Positions 44,837-53,634 are shown, counted from the first letter of the stretch. The stretch: 64,000 nt of DNA from Actinocatenispora thailandica (GCF_016865425.1 NZ_AP023355.1:7066198-7130197), one strand, 5' to 3'. Translations and numbers: made by a program. Notes: generated by a model from the sequence alone, not told the origin.

Positions 44837-45097
44837 ATGGTCGTCGTCGAACTCGCCTTCACCACCACGCCGGAACGACTCGCCGCCCGCCCGGCGCATC
44901 GCACGTACCTGACCCGGCTGCGGGACGAGGGGGTGCTGCTCGCCGCCGGCCCCTGGGCCGACGACTCCGGCGCCCTGCTGGTGTTCACCGCCGAGCGGGA
45001 CGTGGTCGAGCAGATCCTCACCGCCGACCCGTACTACCGGACCGCCGGTGTCGAGGTCACCGCCGTCCGGGAGTGGCAGCCGGTCGTCGAGCGCTGA
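44837..45097 (+). CDS. YciI-family protein
   Basis: 86 residues: VVVELAFTTTPERLAARPAH, RTYLTRLRDEGVLLAAGPWA, ALLVFTAERDVVEQIL and DPYYRTAGVEVTAVREW. The dimeric ferredoxin-like YciI fold with the conserved His and Asp (RPAH, ADD) is present; function of the family is poorly known, with some members having dehydrochlorinase or muconolactone-like chemistry. The ATG follows TACGGT by six bases, so the mRNA is probably leaderless, and the -10 overlaps that of the divergent Crp-family gene. Confidence 0.88.
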   Translation: MVVVELAFTTTPERLAARPAHRTYLTRLRDEGVLLAAGPWADDSGALLVFTAERDVVEQILTADPYYRTAGVEVTAVREWQPVVER

Positions 45098-45169
45098 ACC
45101 ACCGGGGCCGGTGATCGACCCGCGGTCACCGGACACCGGTGCGCCGCGGCGACCTCGTAGGCTCGGCGG

Positions 45170-45670
45170 ATGGCCGTACCCGAGTTCGTCACCCGCATCC
45201 GGTCGAAGCTGGGCCACGATCCGCTGCCGCTGCCCGGTGTCACCGCCGTCGTCCGGCACGACGACGGCCGGATCCTGCTGGTACGCAGGGCGGACGACCA
45301 CCGCTGGACGCTGGTCACCGGCTGCCTGGAGCCGCCCGAGCAGCCGGCTACCGCCGTGGTCCGCGAGGTGTGGGAGGAGGCCGGCGTCGTCGCCGAGGTC
45401 GAGGGGCTGCTGCGGGTCGAGTCGATGGACCTGATGACCTGCCCGAACGGCGATCAGGTCTACATGCTCGACCTGGCGTTCCGCTGCCGCGCCGTGGCCG
45501 GCGACCCGCACGTGAACGACGACGAGTCGATCGACGCCGGCTGGTTCGAGCCGGACCGGCTGCCGGACATCCCGCCCCGCCATCTGGCCTGCATCACCGC
45601 CGCCCTGCACCCCGCGGACACGGCCTGGTTCGCCCCGGCGGTACCGCTGCCCGCCGCGGTGCTCGACTGA
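45170..45670 (+). CDS. NUDIX hydrolase
   Basis: 166 residues. The NUDIX box is perfect: GCLEPPEQPATAVVREVWEE followed by AGV fits G-x5-E-x7-REV-x-EE-x-G. These enzymes cleave nucleoside diphosphates linked to another group. Substrate strands LPGVTAVVRHDDGRILLVRR and a C-terminal DDESIDAGWFEPDRLP are typical. ATG 45170 is six bases after TAGGCT (leaderless). It is not linked to a clear partner. Confidence 0.92.
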   Translation: MAVPEFVTRIRSKLGHDPLPLPGVTAVVRHDDGRILLVRRADDHRWTLVTGCLEPPEQPATAVVREVWEEAGVVAEVEGLLRVESMDLMTCPNGDQVYMLDLAFRCRAVAGDPHVNDDESIDAGWFEPDRLPDIPPRHLACITAALHPADTAWFAPAVPLPAAVLD

Positions 45671-45760
45671 CTGTGAGGATTCCCTTCGCAGCCAATGGTG
45701 ATGGGCTCTGGGTCGGCAAACTGCTGGCGGCACCGGCGGTCGCTGCCTAGGCTGCCGCGC

Positions 45761-46321
45761 ATGCCCGAACTGATCGAGCCGACGACCCGGCTGGCCGCGT
45801 CCTGGCGGGTCGCCCGGGACGACTGGGGCCGCGGGGTGCACCAGGACGGCAGCGGGCTGCGCGACACCGACGACGTGGACTCCGACGCCGGCTTCGCCGC
45901 CTGGGTGGCGCGGCTGCGCCGGGAGGCGGACGAGTCGGTACCGGTGGCGCCGGACCGGGTGCACGCCAGCTACTGGTGGCTCGTGGCGGGCGACGAGTAC
46001 CTCGGTGCCATCTCGCTGCGGTACCGGCTGAACGACTTCCTGCTGCGGGCCGGCGGACACATCGGGTACGGCGTGCGCCCGTCGGCCCGCCGCCGTGGCC
46101 TGGCGAGCTGGGCGCTCGGCGCCGTCCTCGACCGGGCCCGCGACCGTGACATGGGCCGGGTGCTGATCACCTGCGCCGACGACAACGTCGCCTCCGCCCG
46201 CACCATCGAGCGCAACGGCGGCGTGCTGGAGGACGTCCGGGACACCGAACTCGGCCGCACCCGCCGCTACTGGATCACGTTGACCGGTCACGGATCCGAT
46301 CGGTGCGCCACGGACCACTGA
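45761..46321 (+). CDS. GNAT-family N-acetyltransferase
   Basis: 186 residues. The acetyl-CoA loop is in GYGVRPSARRRGLASWALGA and the C-terminal alpha4 region in DDNVASARTIERNGGVLED. The N-terminal half has YWWLVAGDEYLGAISLRYRL. Matches the YpeA/ElaA-like broad GNAT group that uses small-molecule or peptide amines. ATG 45761 follows TAGGCT by seven bases. Acceptor unknown. Confidence 0.88.
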   Translation: MPELIEPTTRLAASWRVARDDWGRGVHQDGSGLRDTDDVDSDAGFAAWVARLRREADESVPVAPDRVHASYWWLVAGDEYLGAISLRYRLNDFLLRAGGHIGYGVRPSARRRGLASWALGAVLDRARDRDMGRVLITCADDNVASARTIERNGGVLEDVRDTELGRTRRYWITLTGHGSDRCATDH

Positions 46322-46385
46322 GCCGGCGGACCGGGCTCGCGTCGGTGCGGCGGCCGAACGTCGACTCGGTGCGGCCGGCCGACCG

Positions 46386-46784
46386 TCAGCGCAGCCGGCC
46401 CGACCGGTGCAGGTCGGCGAAGATGATTCGGTCCACCGGGGAGACCAGGTCGCGGTCCGCGTACCCCAGCCAGCGCACCTCCTCGATCTCGCTGCTCGCC
46501 GTCGGGGTGCCGGCATGGTCGGCGGTGTAGCAGGTCATCCGCACCAGCACGCCGTCCGGGTGGCCGTGCGCCTGCGCCTGGTACGTGCCGGCGTGCACCG
46601 CGCTGGCCGCGACGATGTCGACGGACAGCTCCTCGGCGATCTCGCGTACCAGGGTCTGCACGTCGCTCTCGCCCGGCTCCCGCTTGCCGCCGGGCAGGTA
46701 GTAGGTGTCCTTGCCCCGGGACCGGGTGCTCAGGATCTGCCCGTCCCGCAACCACAACCAGGCAACCTTGTCGATGACCCGCAC
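46386..46784 (-). CDS. NUDIX hydrolase (second)
   Basis: 132 residues. NUDIX box GGKREPGESDVQTLVREIAE with ELSV completes G-x5-E-x7-RE-x2-EEL; the final Gly of the consensus is replaced by Ser. Flanking features are RSRGKDTYYLPGGKREPGES and IEEVRWLGYADRDLVSP, as in MutT-like members. GTG 46784 follows CAGGCT by seven bases. It is convergent with the GNAT gene at 45761 and divergent from the gene at 46841. Confidence 0.9.
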   Translation of the reverse strand: MRVIDKVAWLWLRDGQILSTRSRGKDTYYLPGGKREPGESDVQTLVREIAEELSVDIVAASAVHAGTYQAQAHGHPDGVLVRMTCYTADHAGTPTASSEIEEVRWLGYADRDLVSPVDRIIFADLHRSGRLR

Positions 46785-46840
46785 GCCCCCCAGCCTGCCA
46801 TCCGTCGCCGGGGGTGCGAGCGGCTGGCAGGATCGCGGGC

Positions 46841-47215
46841 ATGGCTGAGAGCTATCCGGAGGCATGGCGGCGCGCCATCGTCGGCGCCGGGAAGTCCTGG
46901 GTGGTGTTCGCGCAGGGCACCTGCGTGGTGCTGCCGGACCCCGACCCGGCGGCGGACCTCGCAACGGTGGCCACCGACCTGCTCCGCGAGTACGGCCCGG
47001 TGCACGTCGGCAGTCCGGCCGGCGACTTCGACGTCGTGACGCTGCAACCGGGCCCGGGCTGGGCGGTCACCTGCCACCACCCGGACATCCTGACCTACGT
47101 CGCCGCCGACGAGGTACCGGACGGGACGGACCTCGTCGTCGGCCTGCACGGCCGCGGCAAGCGCGACCGGGACGCCCGCGAGCTGCGCGTGCTGCACGTC
47201 GAGGACGCCCGCTGA
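46841..47215 (+). CDS. hypothetical protein, 124 aa
   Basis: A small soluble alpha/beta protein: EAWRRAIVGAGKSWVVFAQG, TCVVLPDPDPAADLATVATD, VTLQPGPGWAVTCHHPDILT, YVAADEVPDGTDLVVGLHGR. It resembles actinobacterial hypothetical proteins of similar size but I know no function. ATG 46841 is seven bases after CAGGAT. It is convergent with the phosphatase at 47220, with four bases between the stops. Confidence 0.75.
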   Translation: MAESYPEAWRRAIVGAGKSWVVFAQGTCVVLPDPDPAADLATVATDLLREYGPVHVGSPAGDFDVVTLQPGPGWAVTCHHPDILTYVAADEVPDGTDLVVGLHGRGKRDRDARELRVLHVEDAR

Positions 47216-47219
47216 CACC

Positions 47220-47783
47220 TCACCCGCCGTACCGCGGTGGGTCGGTGCGGCACCACGCGACGGCGGTGAATCCGTTGCCATCGAAGGCGAGCCGGGCGCC
47301 CTCGCACGGACGCAGCGGGCCACCCCAGGCGGCGTGATCCGCGCCCGGCAGGCAGTGCACCAGGGCGGGTTCGATCGCTCCCCCGTGCGAGATCACCAGC
47401 GCGGCTGCGCCGTCCGGTACCGCGCGGACCGCATCGGTCCACAGCGCGCGGTGCCGTGCTGCGACCGACCGCAGCTCGGCCGACTCGGCAAGCAGTGCGG
47501 CGTAGCGGGAGTACGGCGTTGGCCACCGCCACTGGTCGTGGTGCGGCACCACGCCGGGCAAGTAGCCGGACGGCATCTCGGCGGTGTCGTCGCAGGCGAA
47601 GCCCATCGCGAGCGCCGTCTCGACGGCCCGCCCGACGGTACTCGCCAGCACGTACTCGAACGGCCCGATGCGCTCGCCGACCGCTCGGGCCAGCCGTACC
47701 CCGTCGGCCGACAGCGCGCTGCCGCGGCCACGGGCCGGGCCCTTCTTGGTCAGCGAGTGTCGTCGTACCTCCAGCCACCGCAT
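47220..47783 (-). CDS. histidine phosphatase (phosphoglycerate mutase-like)
   Basis: 187 residues. The RHG-type motif is MRWLEVRRHSLTKKG (His at position 9, with Ser for Gly), followed by ALSADGVRLARAVG, VLASTVGRAVETALAMG and the second His in LVISHGGAIEPAL. All four phosphate-pocket residues (Arg, His, Arg, His) are present, but the third element is TVGRAVET. ATG 47783 follows TACGCT by seven bases. Substrate unknown; these enzymes remove phosphate from sugars, nucleotides or phosphoproteins. Confidence 0.88.
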   Translation of the reverse strand: MRWLEVRRHSLTKKGPARGRGSALSADGVRLARAVGERIGPFEYVLASTVGRAVETALAMGFACDDTAEMPSGYLPGVVPHHDQWRWPTPYSRYAALLAESAELRSVAARHRALWTDAVRAVPDGAAALVISHGGAIEPALVHCLPGADHAAWGGPLRPCEGARLAFDGNGFTAVAWCRTDPPRYGG

Positions 47784-47876
47784 TCGGCGCAGCGTACCGG
47801 CGGGTCCGCCGCGGATCGCGACCCGCTCGGTACGGAAACGAGTCGTGGTGTGGCGGCGGCAGGACAGGATGGTGGC

Positions 47877-48446
47877 ATGTCTACCGGTACGGTGCGTAAT
47901 CCGGGCCAGGTCGTCGGGTCGCTCGTCGCGATCGTCTTCGGGGTCGTGTTCGTCGTCGTCAACAGCGGTGGCCTGGCCGCACCCTGGCCGGTGCTGGTCC
48001 GGATCGCCGGACTCGCGGTCGCGGCCGTGCTGCTGGTCGCCCTGCTCGCCGGCCGCCGTCGCCCGGCGCCCGCGGACACCGACCGGGCGGGTGGCGGCGA
48101 CGGTCCGGGTGGCTCGACGTTCTTCGGGTACCGGCGGTTCTGGCTGATCGTCGCGGCCGAGGCGGTCGCCCTGTTCGCCGGGCTGTACGTGATCAACGGC
48201 GTGCTGGGGCACCCTGAGGTCGCGGTGGCCTGGATCGCGGTCGTGGTCGGCGTGCACTTCTTCGGGCTCGGCTGGGCCTTCCGGCTCGGCCGCTTCCATC
48301 TGCTCGGCGCCGCGATGACCGCCCTCGGTGTGGCCGGCTTCGTCCTCGACGCGGCCGGCGCCGGCGCGCCGGTCGTCAGTCTGGTGTCCGGGGTGCTGTC
48401 CGGCGTCGCGCTGTTCGCCGCCGCCGGCTACTCGCTGGTTCGCTGA
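47877..48446 (+). CDS. multi-pass membrane protein, function unknown
   Basis: 189 residues with about five or six hydrophobic helices: SLVAIVFGVVFVVV, VLVRIAGLAVAAVLLVALLA, FWLIVAAEAVALFAGLYV, VAWIAVVVGVHFFGLGWAF, LLGAAMTALGVAGFVL and SLVSGVLSGVALFAAAGY. A hydrophilic Gly/Asp loop separates helices 2 and 3. The ATG is six bases after CAGGAT. No family recognised. Confidence 0.8.
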   Translation: MSTGTVRNPGQVVGSLVAIVFGVVFVVVNSGGLAAPWPVLVRIAGLAVAAVLLVALLAGRRRPAPADTDRAGGGDGPGGSTFFGYRRFWLIVAAEAVALFAGLYVINGVLGHPEVAVAWIAVVVGVHFFGLGWAFRLGRFHLLGAAMTALGVAGFVLDAAGAGAPVVSLVSGVLSGVALFAAAGYSLVR

Positions 48447-48720
48447 CAGTCCCGCCGACGGTCCCACTCGACCGGCCCACCGGCGGTGCCGCTGAGCCGG
48501 CCTACCGGCGGTGCCACTGGGCCGGCCCGCGGGGCGCGCCACAGAGCCGGCCCGCGGGCGGCGCGCGGCCGAGCCGGCCGGGGGCCGAGCCGGTCCGCCG
48601 GTGGCCCGGCTGAGCCCGCTCGCGGGTCGCGCCGCGGACGCACCTGGCACCGCCCCGGTGCCGGACGCACCTGGCACCGGCCCGGTGCCGGAGGAGACCG
48701 GTGGCGGGGACACTGGGCGG

Positions 48721-49272
48721 ATGGAGTTCCTCTGTCACCACCGGGACCGGCCGGGGTCCGTGCAGTTGCGGGACGCGCTGGTCGAGGCGCACTGGTCGTA
48801 CATGGACGGGTTCGCGGCGGCGATGATCGCGCGCGGGCCGACCCTGGCCGACGACGGTGACACCCCGACCGGCAGCGTGCACGCCCTCGACCTGCCGGAC
48901 CCGGCCGCGGCCCGGGCGTTCGCCTTCGACGAACCGAACTACCAGGCCGGCGTCTACCGGGACGTGCTGCTGCGCCGGTGGCGCAACGTGCTGGGGCGCA
49001 CCATGTGGCAGTTCCCGGGTGGCCGTACCGGCGGCAACCGCTACCTGGTGCTCGGCCTCGGTGCCGGGGAACCCGCCGACGACGTCCCGCCCGACGCGGC
49101 GGACGAGCTCGTCGGGTACGGGCCGCTGCTGTCCGACGACGGTGCGCGCTGGCTGGGTACCGCGGCGCTGCTGCGCGCCCCTGACCCGGACGCCGCGCGA
49201 GCCGTGCTGACGGCGGACCGGTACGCGTCGATCGAGGTACACAACTGGCAGTTCGGCGGCCGCCCCGAATAG
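48721..49272 (+). CDS. YciI-like protein
   Basis: 183 residues. N-terminal YciI domain with LRDALVEAHWSYMDGFAAAM, IARGPTLADDGDTPTGSVHA, LDLPDPAAARAFAFDEPNYQ and AGVYRDVLLRRWRN, as in YCII-related proteins. A C-terminal extension of about 70 residues (GGNRYLVLGLGAGEPAD, YASIEVHNWQFGG) looks like a second small domain. ATG 48721 follows GACACT by six bases. Function unknown. A low-complexity gap of 274 bases (48447-48720) precedes it. Confidence 0.85.
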   Translation: MEFLCHHRDRPGSVQLRDALVEAHWSYMDGFAAAMIARGPTLADDGDTPTGSVHALDLPDPAAARAFAFDEPNYQAGVYRDVLLRRWRNVLGRTMWQFPGGRTGGNRYLVLGLGAGEPADDVPPDAADELVGYGPLLSDDGARWLGTAALLRAPDPDAARAVLTADRYASIEVHNWQFGGRPE

Positions 49273-49356
49273 CGCCCCCGGTCCGCCGGCTCCGGCCAGC
49301 GAAGGCCGGCGTGCCGTTCGACCGCGGCCCGCCGGCCCAGTGACAGGATGGACGTT

Positions 49357-49815
49357 GTGGCCGGCGACTCCCTGGCAGCCCTGGTTCTGTCCTATTTGGA
49401 CGATGAAGACGTCGCGCTGACACCGGGCGACCCGGCCGCGGAGACCCGGACGAACACCTGGGGTTACGCGGTACCGCCCGAGCAGATCGACGTGCCCGCC
49501 GTCGGGTCGGCCCTGAGCCAGGTGGCGAGCGAGTTGGGTGGCCGGCTTTCCCGACGTGGTGAGGTGGGCACCTGCTACGCGTGGTACGACGAACAGGCCG
49601 GGCAGGTCCGGTGTTCGCTGAGTTCCGCACCGCCGGACCGGCTTGCGTTCGGCGGTCGGTACCGGCTGGTCGCCCGCGCCACCGACGTCGTTGCTCTCGC
49701 CGCGGCCGACCAGACGCCGGGCCTTGTCGCCTGGGCGGCGCTCGCCGACTCGAATGCAGACGAACCCGCGGTGCGGGTACCGCCGTTTCCCGTCTGGGCC
49801 GCGGCACTGCCCTGA
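49357..49815 (+). CDS. hypothetical protein, 152 aa
   Basis: No family recognised. The sequence is acidic and Ala-rich, with SLAALVLSYLDDEDVALTPG, TNTWGYAVPPEQIDVPAVGS and RGEVGTCYAWYDEQAGQVRC suggesting a small alpha/beta domain, and a C-terminal helix-strand. GTG 49357 is preferred because CAGGAT (49344-49349) stands seven bases upstream; ATG 49348 overlaps that hexamer and would be three codons longer. Confidence 0.7.
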   Translation: MAGDSLAALVLSYLDDEDVALTPGDPAAETRTNTWGYAVPPEQIDVPAVGSALSQVASELGGRLSRRGEVGTCYAWYDEQAGQVRCSLSSAPPDRLAFGGRYRLVARATDVVALAAADQTPGLVAWAALADSNADEPAVRVPPFPVWAAALP

Positions 49816-50175
49816 CGTCGTGCATCCCGGCGCGGTCGACGATGACGTCGTGCCTGCCCGGTCCCGTGCTCGGGAACCTGTTTCCGGCCGGCGCGTCGGT
49901 CGAGGCCCTGCGCCCGCTTCCGCCGCCGAGCATGGGGCCGTGGCGGCGTGCCGTACGAGGATCGCCGACCGAACCCCAAGATCGGCCGAGAAGCCGAACG
50001 TAACTCCAGGCCGGCGGGGAATGCCGGCAACCCACCGCGAACGACCTCGCGCCGGCAGCTCGGCGCACCCGCATCTGTGGGGTCGCGGTGCCGAATGTGG
50101 AGGACGTGGGCGGGTCTGCGGGCGAACCGGCGTGAGCCCGGTCGTCGGACGCGGCGCCGACCTACGCTCCCGGCC
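49816..50175. other. gene-free stretch
   Basis: 360 bases between the hypothetical gene and the membrane protein at 50176. Frames exist on both strands but show no coding bias. TACGCT at 50163-50168 is the promoter hexamer of the downstream gene. Confidence 0.55.
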
Positions 50176-50826
50176 ATGTTCACTGGGGTGGAGCCGAACG
50201 CGCCGGGGCCCAACGCGCCGGCGCCCAACGCGCCGGGGCCCAACGCGCCGGCGCCGGCCGCGCAATGGCCGGGCCGGCTGGCCGGGTCCCTGCTGCTGGG
50301 CCACGGCGTGCTACTGCTCGTCGCGGCCTGCTGCGCCCGGTGGGAGATGCGATCGGCCGGGCGGTCGGTGGCCGCGGCGGCCGTGGGGCATTCGGTGTCC
50401 GCCGCCGACGCCGCCGAGGCCACCGCCGTGATGGCCGCGATCGCCCGGGACATGATGATCTACTCGCTCGTGATGGCGCCGTTGTTCCTGCTCGGCGGGA
50501 TCTGGTTGCTGCTCGCCCGCAGCCGGCCATCCCGGGTGGTGGCGTTCGTCGTGGTCGGCATCGGTGGCCTGTGCTGCATCGGGAACGGCTGCTGCATCGA
50601 CTACACGACGCAGAGCGAGGTCGCCGACGCGGTGCTGGCCGCCGCGCCGCCGGAACCGGCGTGGCAGAGCACGATCGGCACCCTGTCCGAGGGATGGCTG
50701 CTGACGCCGCTCGTGGCGCTGGCCGTGGCGGTCTTCGTCGGGCTGCAGCTCTCGTTCGACAACGACGCGGAGGCCCGGGTGACCACCTTCCTGGGCCACC
50801 GTTCGTGGCCACCAGCGGACCGCTGA
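50176..50826 (+). CDS. membrane protein with NAPxP repeats
   Basis: 216 residues. The N-terminal 30 residues repeat NAPGPNAPAP (27-bp DNA repeat 50197-50250). Hydrophobic helices follow: LLLGHGVLLLVAACCARW, MMIYSLVMAPLFLLGGIWLL, VVAFVVVGIGGLCCIGNGCC and LLTPLVALAVAVFVGLQL. Three Cys-Cys pairs sit at membrane borders. ATG 50176 is seven bases after TACGCT. Function unknown. Confidence 0.78.
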   Translation: MFTGVEPNAPGPNAPAPNAPGPNAPAPAAQWPGRLAGSLLLGHGVLLLVAACCARWEMRSAGRSVAAAAVGHSVSAADAAEATAVMAAIARDMMIYSLVMAPLFLLGGIWLLLARSRPSRVVAFVVVGIGGLCCIGNGCCIDYTTQSEVADAVLAAAPPEPAWQSTIGTLSEGWLLTPLVALAVAVFVGLQLSFDNDAEARVTTFLGHRSWPPADR

Positions 50827-50965
50827 ACGAGGCGGAGGCCGCAGCGGGTTCTCTCGGCCGTCCCGGGGTGACCCACCGCAGACCGGCAACCGCGCGCGCC
50901 GGCTCCGGCGGTACCGCGTCCGCCGGTCTGCGAGACTCGGCGGCCTGGGCTTCGGAGGTGTACCG

Positions 50966-51773
50966 GTGACTGGCGGGCGGCGCGATCTCGGGCGGGTGTT
51001 CAACGAGGTACCCGAGTTGTACGACCGGGTGCGTCCGGGTTACCCGGACGAGCTGTTCGCCGAGCTCGCCGGCATCGCCGGGCTGGCGGCAGGATCCACG
51101 GTGCTGGAGGTCGGCTGCGGTACCGGCCAGGCGACGCGCACGCGGCTGGCAGGTGACCGCGGTCGAGCCAGGCGCGGAACTGGCGGCGCTGGCCCGGCGC
51201 CGGCTGGCCGGTCGGCGCGACGTCGAGATCGAGACGTCGACGTTCGAACGCTGGGACGACCGTGGCCGGCGGTTCGACGCGCTGGTCGCGGCGTCGTCCT
51301 GGCACTGGGTGGATCCCGCGGTGGGCTGGCCCCGGGCGTACCAGGTGCTGCGGCCCGGCGGCTGGGTGGCGCTGCTGGGGCACGTGGTGGTGCGCCGGCC
51401 GGGCGAACCGGAGGTCTACGCGGAGACCGCCGACCTGCACGAACGGTACGCTCCCGGCAACCCGGACTGGGGCCACCCGCCGCTGGAGGACCAGGTGCGG
51501 GCCACCGGTGCCGGCTGGGGGCAGGTCGAGGATCCCGGCCGGCTGTTCGGCCCGACGACCGTCCGCTGGTACCCGGGGGTGCAGTGGTTCGACGGCGCCG
51601 GGTTCGCCGACCTGCTGCGTTCGATGTCGCCGTACCGCCGGCTGCCCGCCGAGGTGCGCGAACCGTTGCTGGACGCCGTCGCCGACCGGATCCGCACCCG
51701 GCTCGGCGACCGGGCGCCGCGCCGCCACCTCACCGTGCTCCGGGTCGGTCAGCGCGCCGTCGTACCCGGGTAG
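50966..51773 (+). pseudogene. class I SAM-dependent methyltransferase with internal frameshift
   Basis: The frame from GTG 50966 (after GGAGG) encodes VFNEVPELYDRVRPGYPDEL and the SAM motif VLEVGCGTGQATR, then becomes Arg-rich. From about 51138 the next frame takes over with RGWQVTAVEPGAELAALARR, LVAASSWHWVDPAVGWPRAY and VLRPGGWVALLGHVVV to the stop at 51773, exactly the order of a Methyltransf_11/25 enzyme. The junction lacks two or more residues expected between ATR and RGWQ, so a deletion of 2, 5, 8 or 11 bases is likely, not a single base. As printed it is broken; a sequence error is possible. No downstream partner. Confidence 0.85.
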
Positions 51774-51835
51774 GGGGTCCGAGCTGGCTCCGGATGGTGA
51801 CGCGCCATGGGGGCGCCGGGCCGCAGGATGCCGAC

Positions 51836-52411
51836 ATGAGCGAGACGACGATCAACCCGGCCGGTCACGGCATGCTGCGACCGCTGTTCGCCCCGCTGCG
51901 GGCCTGGCGGCGCCACCTCTACGCGCTGACCACGCTGACCGGCGTCGCCTGGTTCGCCCTGGCGATCGCGACGGTCACCGCGCTGTCCGGTACCCGGCTG
52001 GCGGCGCTCGGGGTACCGGCGGCGGTCGCGCTCGCGTTCGCTCTCGCGCTGCCCGCGGCCTGGCTGGAACGCCGCCGCCAGCGACTGATCGGCAGCACCG
52101 TCCCGCGGCGGCGGCGCGGGCTGCTGCGGGCGGTGGCGCACCTGCTGCTGTCCGCGCCGCTGGGCGGCATCGGCCTCGGGCTGGTCGTGTTCTGGGTGTT
52201 GGTGTCGGTACGGAACCTGGTCCTGTTCCCGTTCGTCTACTCGTGGGCGGTGGACCTGAGCACCTCCTGGGGCGGCCCGACCCAGCTCGGCGCCGTGGCG
52301 CTGCACATGGCCGGTGGACTCGCCGCGTTCCTGCTGGTCCCCTACCTGGTGGGTGGCCTCGCGACGCTGCACGCCGCGCTGACCCGCCGGCTTCTCGGCC
52401 CGGCCGAGTAG
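51836..52411 (+). CDS. orphan sensor-domain membrane protein
   Basis: 191 residues, four hydrophobic helices: LYALTTLTGVAWFALAIATV, LGVPAAVALAFALALPAAWL, HLLLSAPLGGIGLGLVVFWV, and LHMAGGLAAFLLVPYLVGGL. It closely resembles the putative sensor domain (with WGGPTQLGAVALHMAGGLA and TRRLLGP) found at the N-terminus of many actinobacterial histidine kinases, but no kinase follows. Start MSETTINPAG; the ATG is six bases after CAGGAT. Could be a degraded kinase or a stand-alone regulator. Confidence 0.75.
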   Translation: MSETTINPAGHGMLRPLFAPLRAWRRHLYALTTLTGVAWFALAIATVTALSGTRLAALGVPAAVALAFALALPAAWLERRRQRLIGSTVPRRRRGLLRAVAHLLLSAPLGGIGLGLVVFWVLVSVRNLVLFPFVYSWAVDLSTSWGGPTQLGAVALHMAGGLAAFLLVPYLVGGLATLHAALTRRLLGPAE

Positions 52412-52576
52412 CCACCGGGCGCGGTGCCGAGCCGCCGTCTTTCGGGCCGGCCCGAGCGGTCGCGAGCGACCCGCGCACGCGAGGCCCCCGACCCGCTCCC
52501 GGCCGCCCGCGAGGTCCTGATCGGCGCCGCGCCGCGCGCGAGGTCGCGATCGGCGCGGCACGGCGCCGCAGCACGG

Positions 52577-53566
52577 TCAGCGTTCGCTGTCCAGGTCGGC
52601 CATGTGCGCGGCCGGGTAGCGGTCGCCCCGGGCCGAACCGCGCGGTACCAGCTCCTCGATCCGGGCCAGGTCGGCGGCGTCCAGCACGACGCGGCGCGCG
52701 CCGATCATCGTGTCGACCTGGTCGGGGCGGCGGGCGCCGACGACCGGGACGATGTCGTCGCCCTGCGCCGCCACCCAGGCGATCGCCAGCTGCGCGAGCG
52801 ACGCGCCCTTCGCCTCGGCCACGTCGCGCAGCCGGGCGACGAGCGCGTCGTTGTGTTCCCGGTTGTCGCCCTGGAACCGCGGGAACATGCTGCGCGCGTC
52901 GCCGTTGGCGGGGCTACCGCCGATCAGCCCCTTGGCGAGTACCCCGTACGCGGTGATGCCGATGCCCAGTTCCCGGCAGGTGGCCAGGATGCCGTCCTCG
53001 ATGCCGCGGCTGAGCAGCGAGTACTCGATCTGCAGGTCGGTGATCGGGGCGACCGCCGCGGCCCGCCGGATGGTCTCCGCGCCGACCTCGCTCAGCCCGA
53101 TGTGCCGCACGTACCCGGCGTCGACCAGCTCGGCGATCGCGCCGATGGTGTCCTCGATCGGTACCGTCCGGTCCAGCCGGGCCGGCCGGTAGATGTCGAC
53201 GTGGTCGGTGCCGAGCCGCTGCAGCGAGTAGGTGAGCGAGTTGCGCACCGCGTCCGGCCGTGCGTCGAAACCGCGCATCCCGCCGCCCGGGGCGAGCAGC
53301 GCCCCGAACTTGACCGAGAGGACGACGTCGTCCCGGTTGCGGGTGCGCAGCGCGCGGGCGATCAGCTGCTCGTTGTGCCCGGCCGCGTAGAAGTCGCCGG
53401 TGTCGAGCAGGGTGCCGCCGGCGTCCAGGTAGTCGTGCACGACGCGGACCGCCTCGTCCTCGTCGACGCGGCCGTACGCGCCGGACAGGCCCATGCAGCC
53501 GAGGCCGGGTGTGCTGACGGTCGGGCCGCTGCGGCCCAGGGTGCGGGTGTCGAGTGCTGTGGTCAT
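52577..53566 (-). CDS. aldo/keto reductase
   Basis: 329 residues, NADPH-dependent TIM-barrel reductase. Features: LGRSGPTVSTPGLGCMG, LLDTGDFYAAGHNEQLI (catalytic Asp and Tyr), VVLSVKFGALLAPGG (Lys), HVDIYRPARLDRTVPIED (the usual His is Arg-flanked: YRPARLD, so the catalytic His is replaced), NAD motif VPVVGARRPDQVDTMI. The catalytic His of the tetrad reads Pro/Ala here, which is unusual. ATG 53566 is six bases after GACGCT. Divergent from the MmyB-type regulator, a common pairing in actinobacteria. Confidence 0.9.
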   Translation of the reverse strand: MTTALDTRTLGRSGPTVSTPGLGCMGLSGAYGRVDEDEAVRVVHDYLDAGGTLLDTGDFYAAGHNEQLIARALRTRNRDDVVLSVKFGALLAPGGGMRGFDARPDAVRNSLTYSLQRLGTDHVDIYRPARLDRTVPIEDTIGAIAELVDAGYVRHIGLSEVGAETIRRAAAVAPITDLQIEYSLLSRGIEDGILATCRELGIGITAYGVLAKGLIGGSPANGDARSMFPRFQGDNREHNDALVARLRDVAEAKGASLAQLAIAWVAAQGDDIVPVVGARRPDQVDTMIGARRVVLDAADLARIEELVPRGSARGDRYPAAHMADLDSER

Positions 53567-53613
53567 ACCGCCAGCGTCACCCGGTCCGGCAGCCGCATAC
53601 AGGCACAACGCAT

Positions 53614-53634
53614 CCAGGGACCGCCTCTCCCTGG
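53614..53634. promoter_or_regulatory. candidate operator between aldo/keto reductase and its regulator
   Basis: CCAGGGA (53614-53620), 7-bp spacer CCGCCTC, TCCCTGG (53628-53634) is a perfect 7-bp inverted repeat. It lies inside the 100-bp divergent gap, 20-48 bases from either -10-like hexamer. Probably bound by the MmyB-type regulator. Confidence 0.65.
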
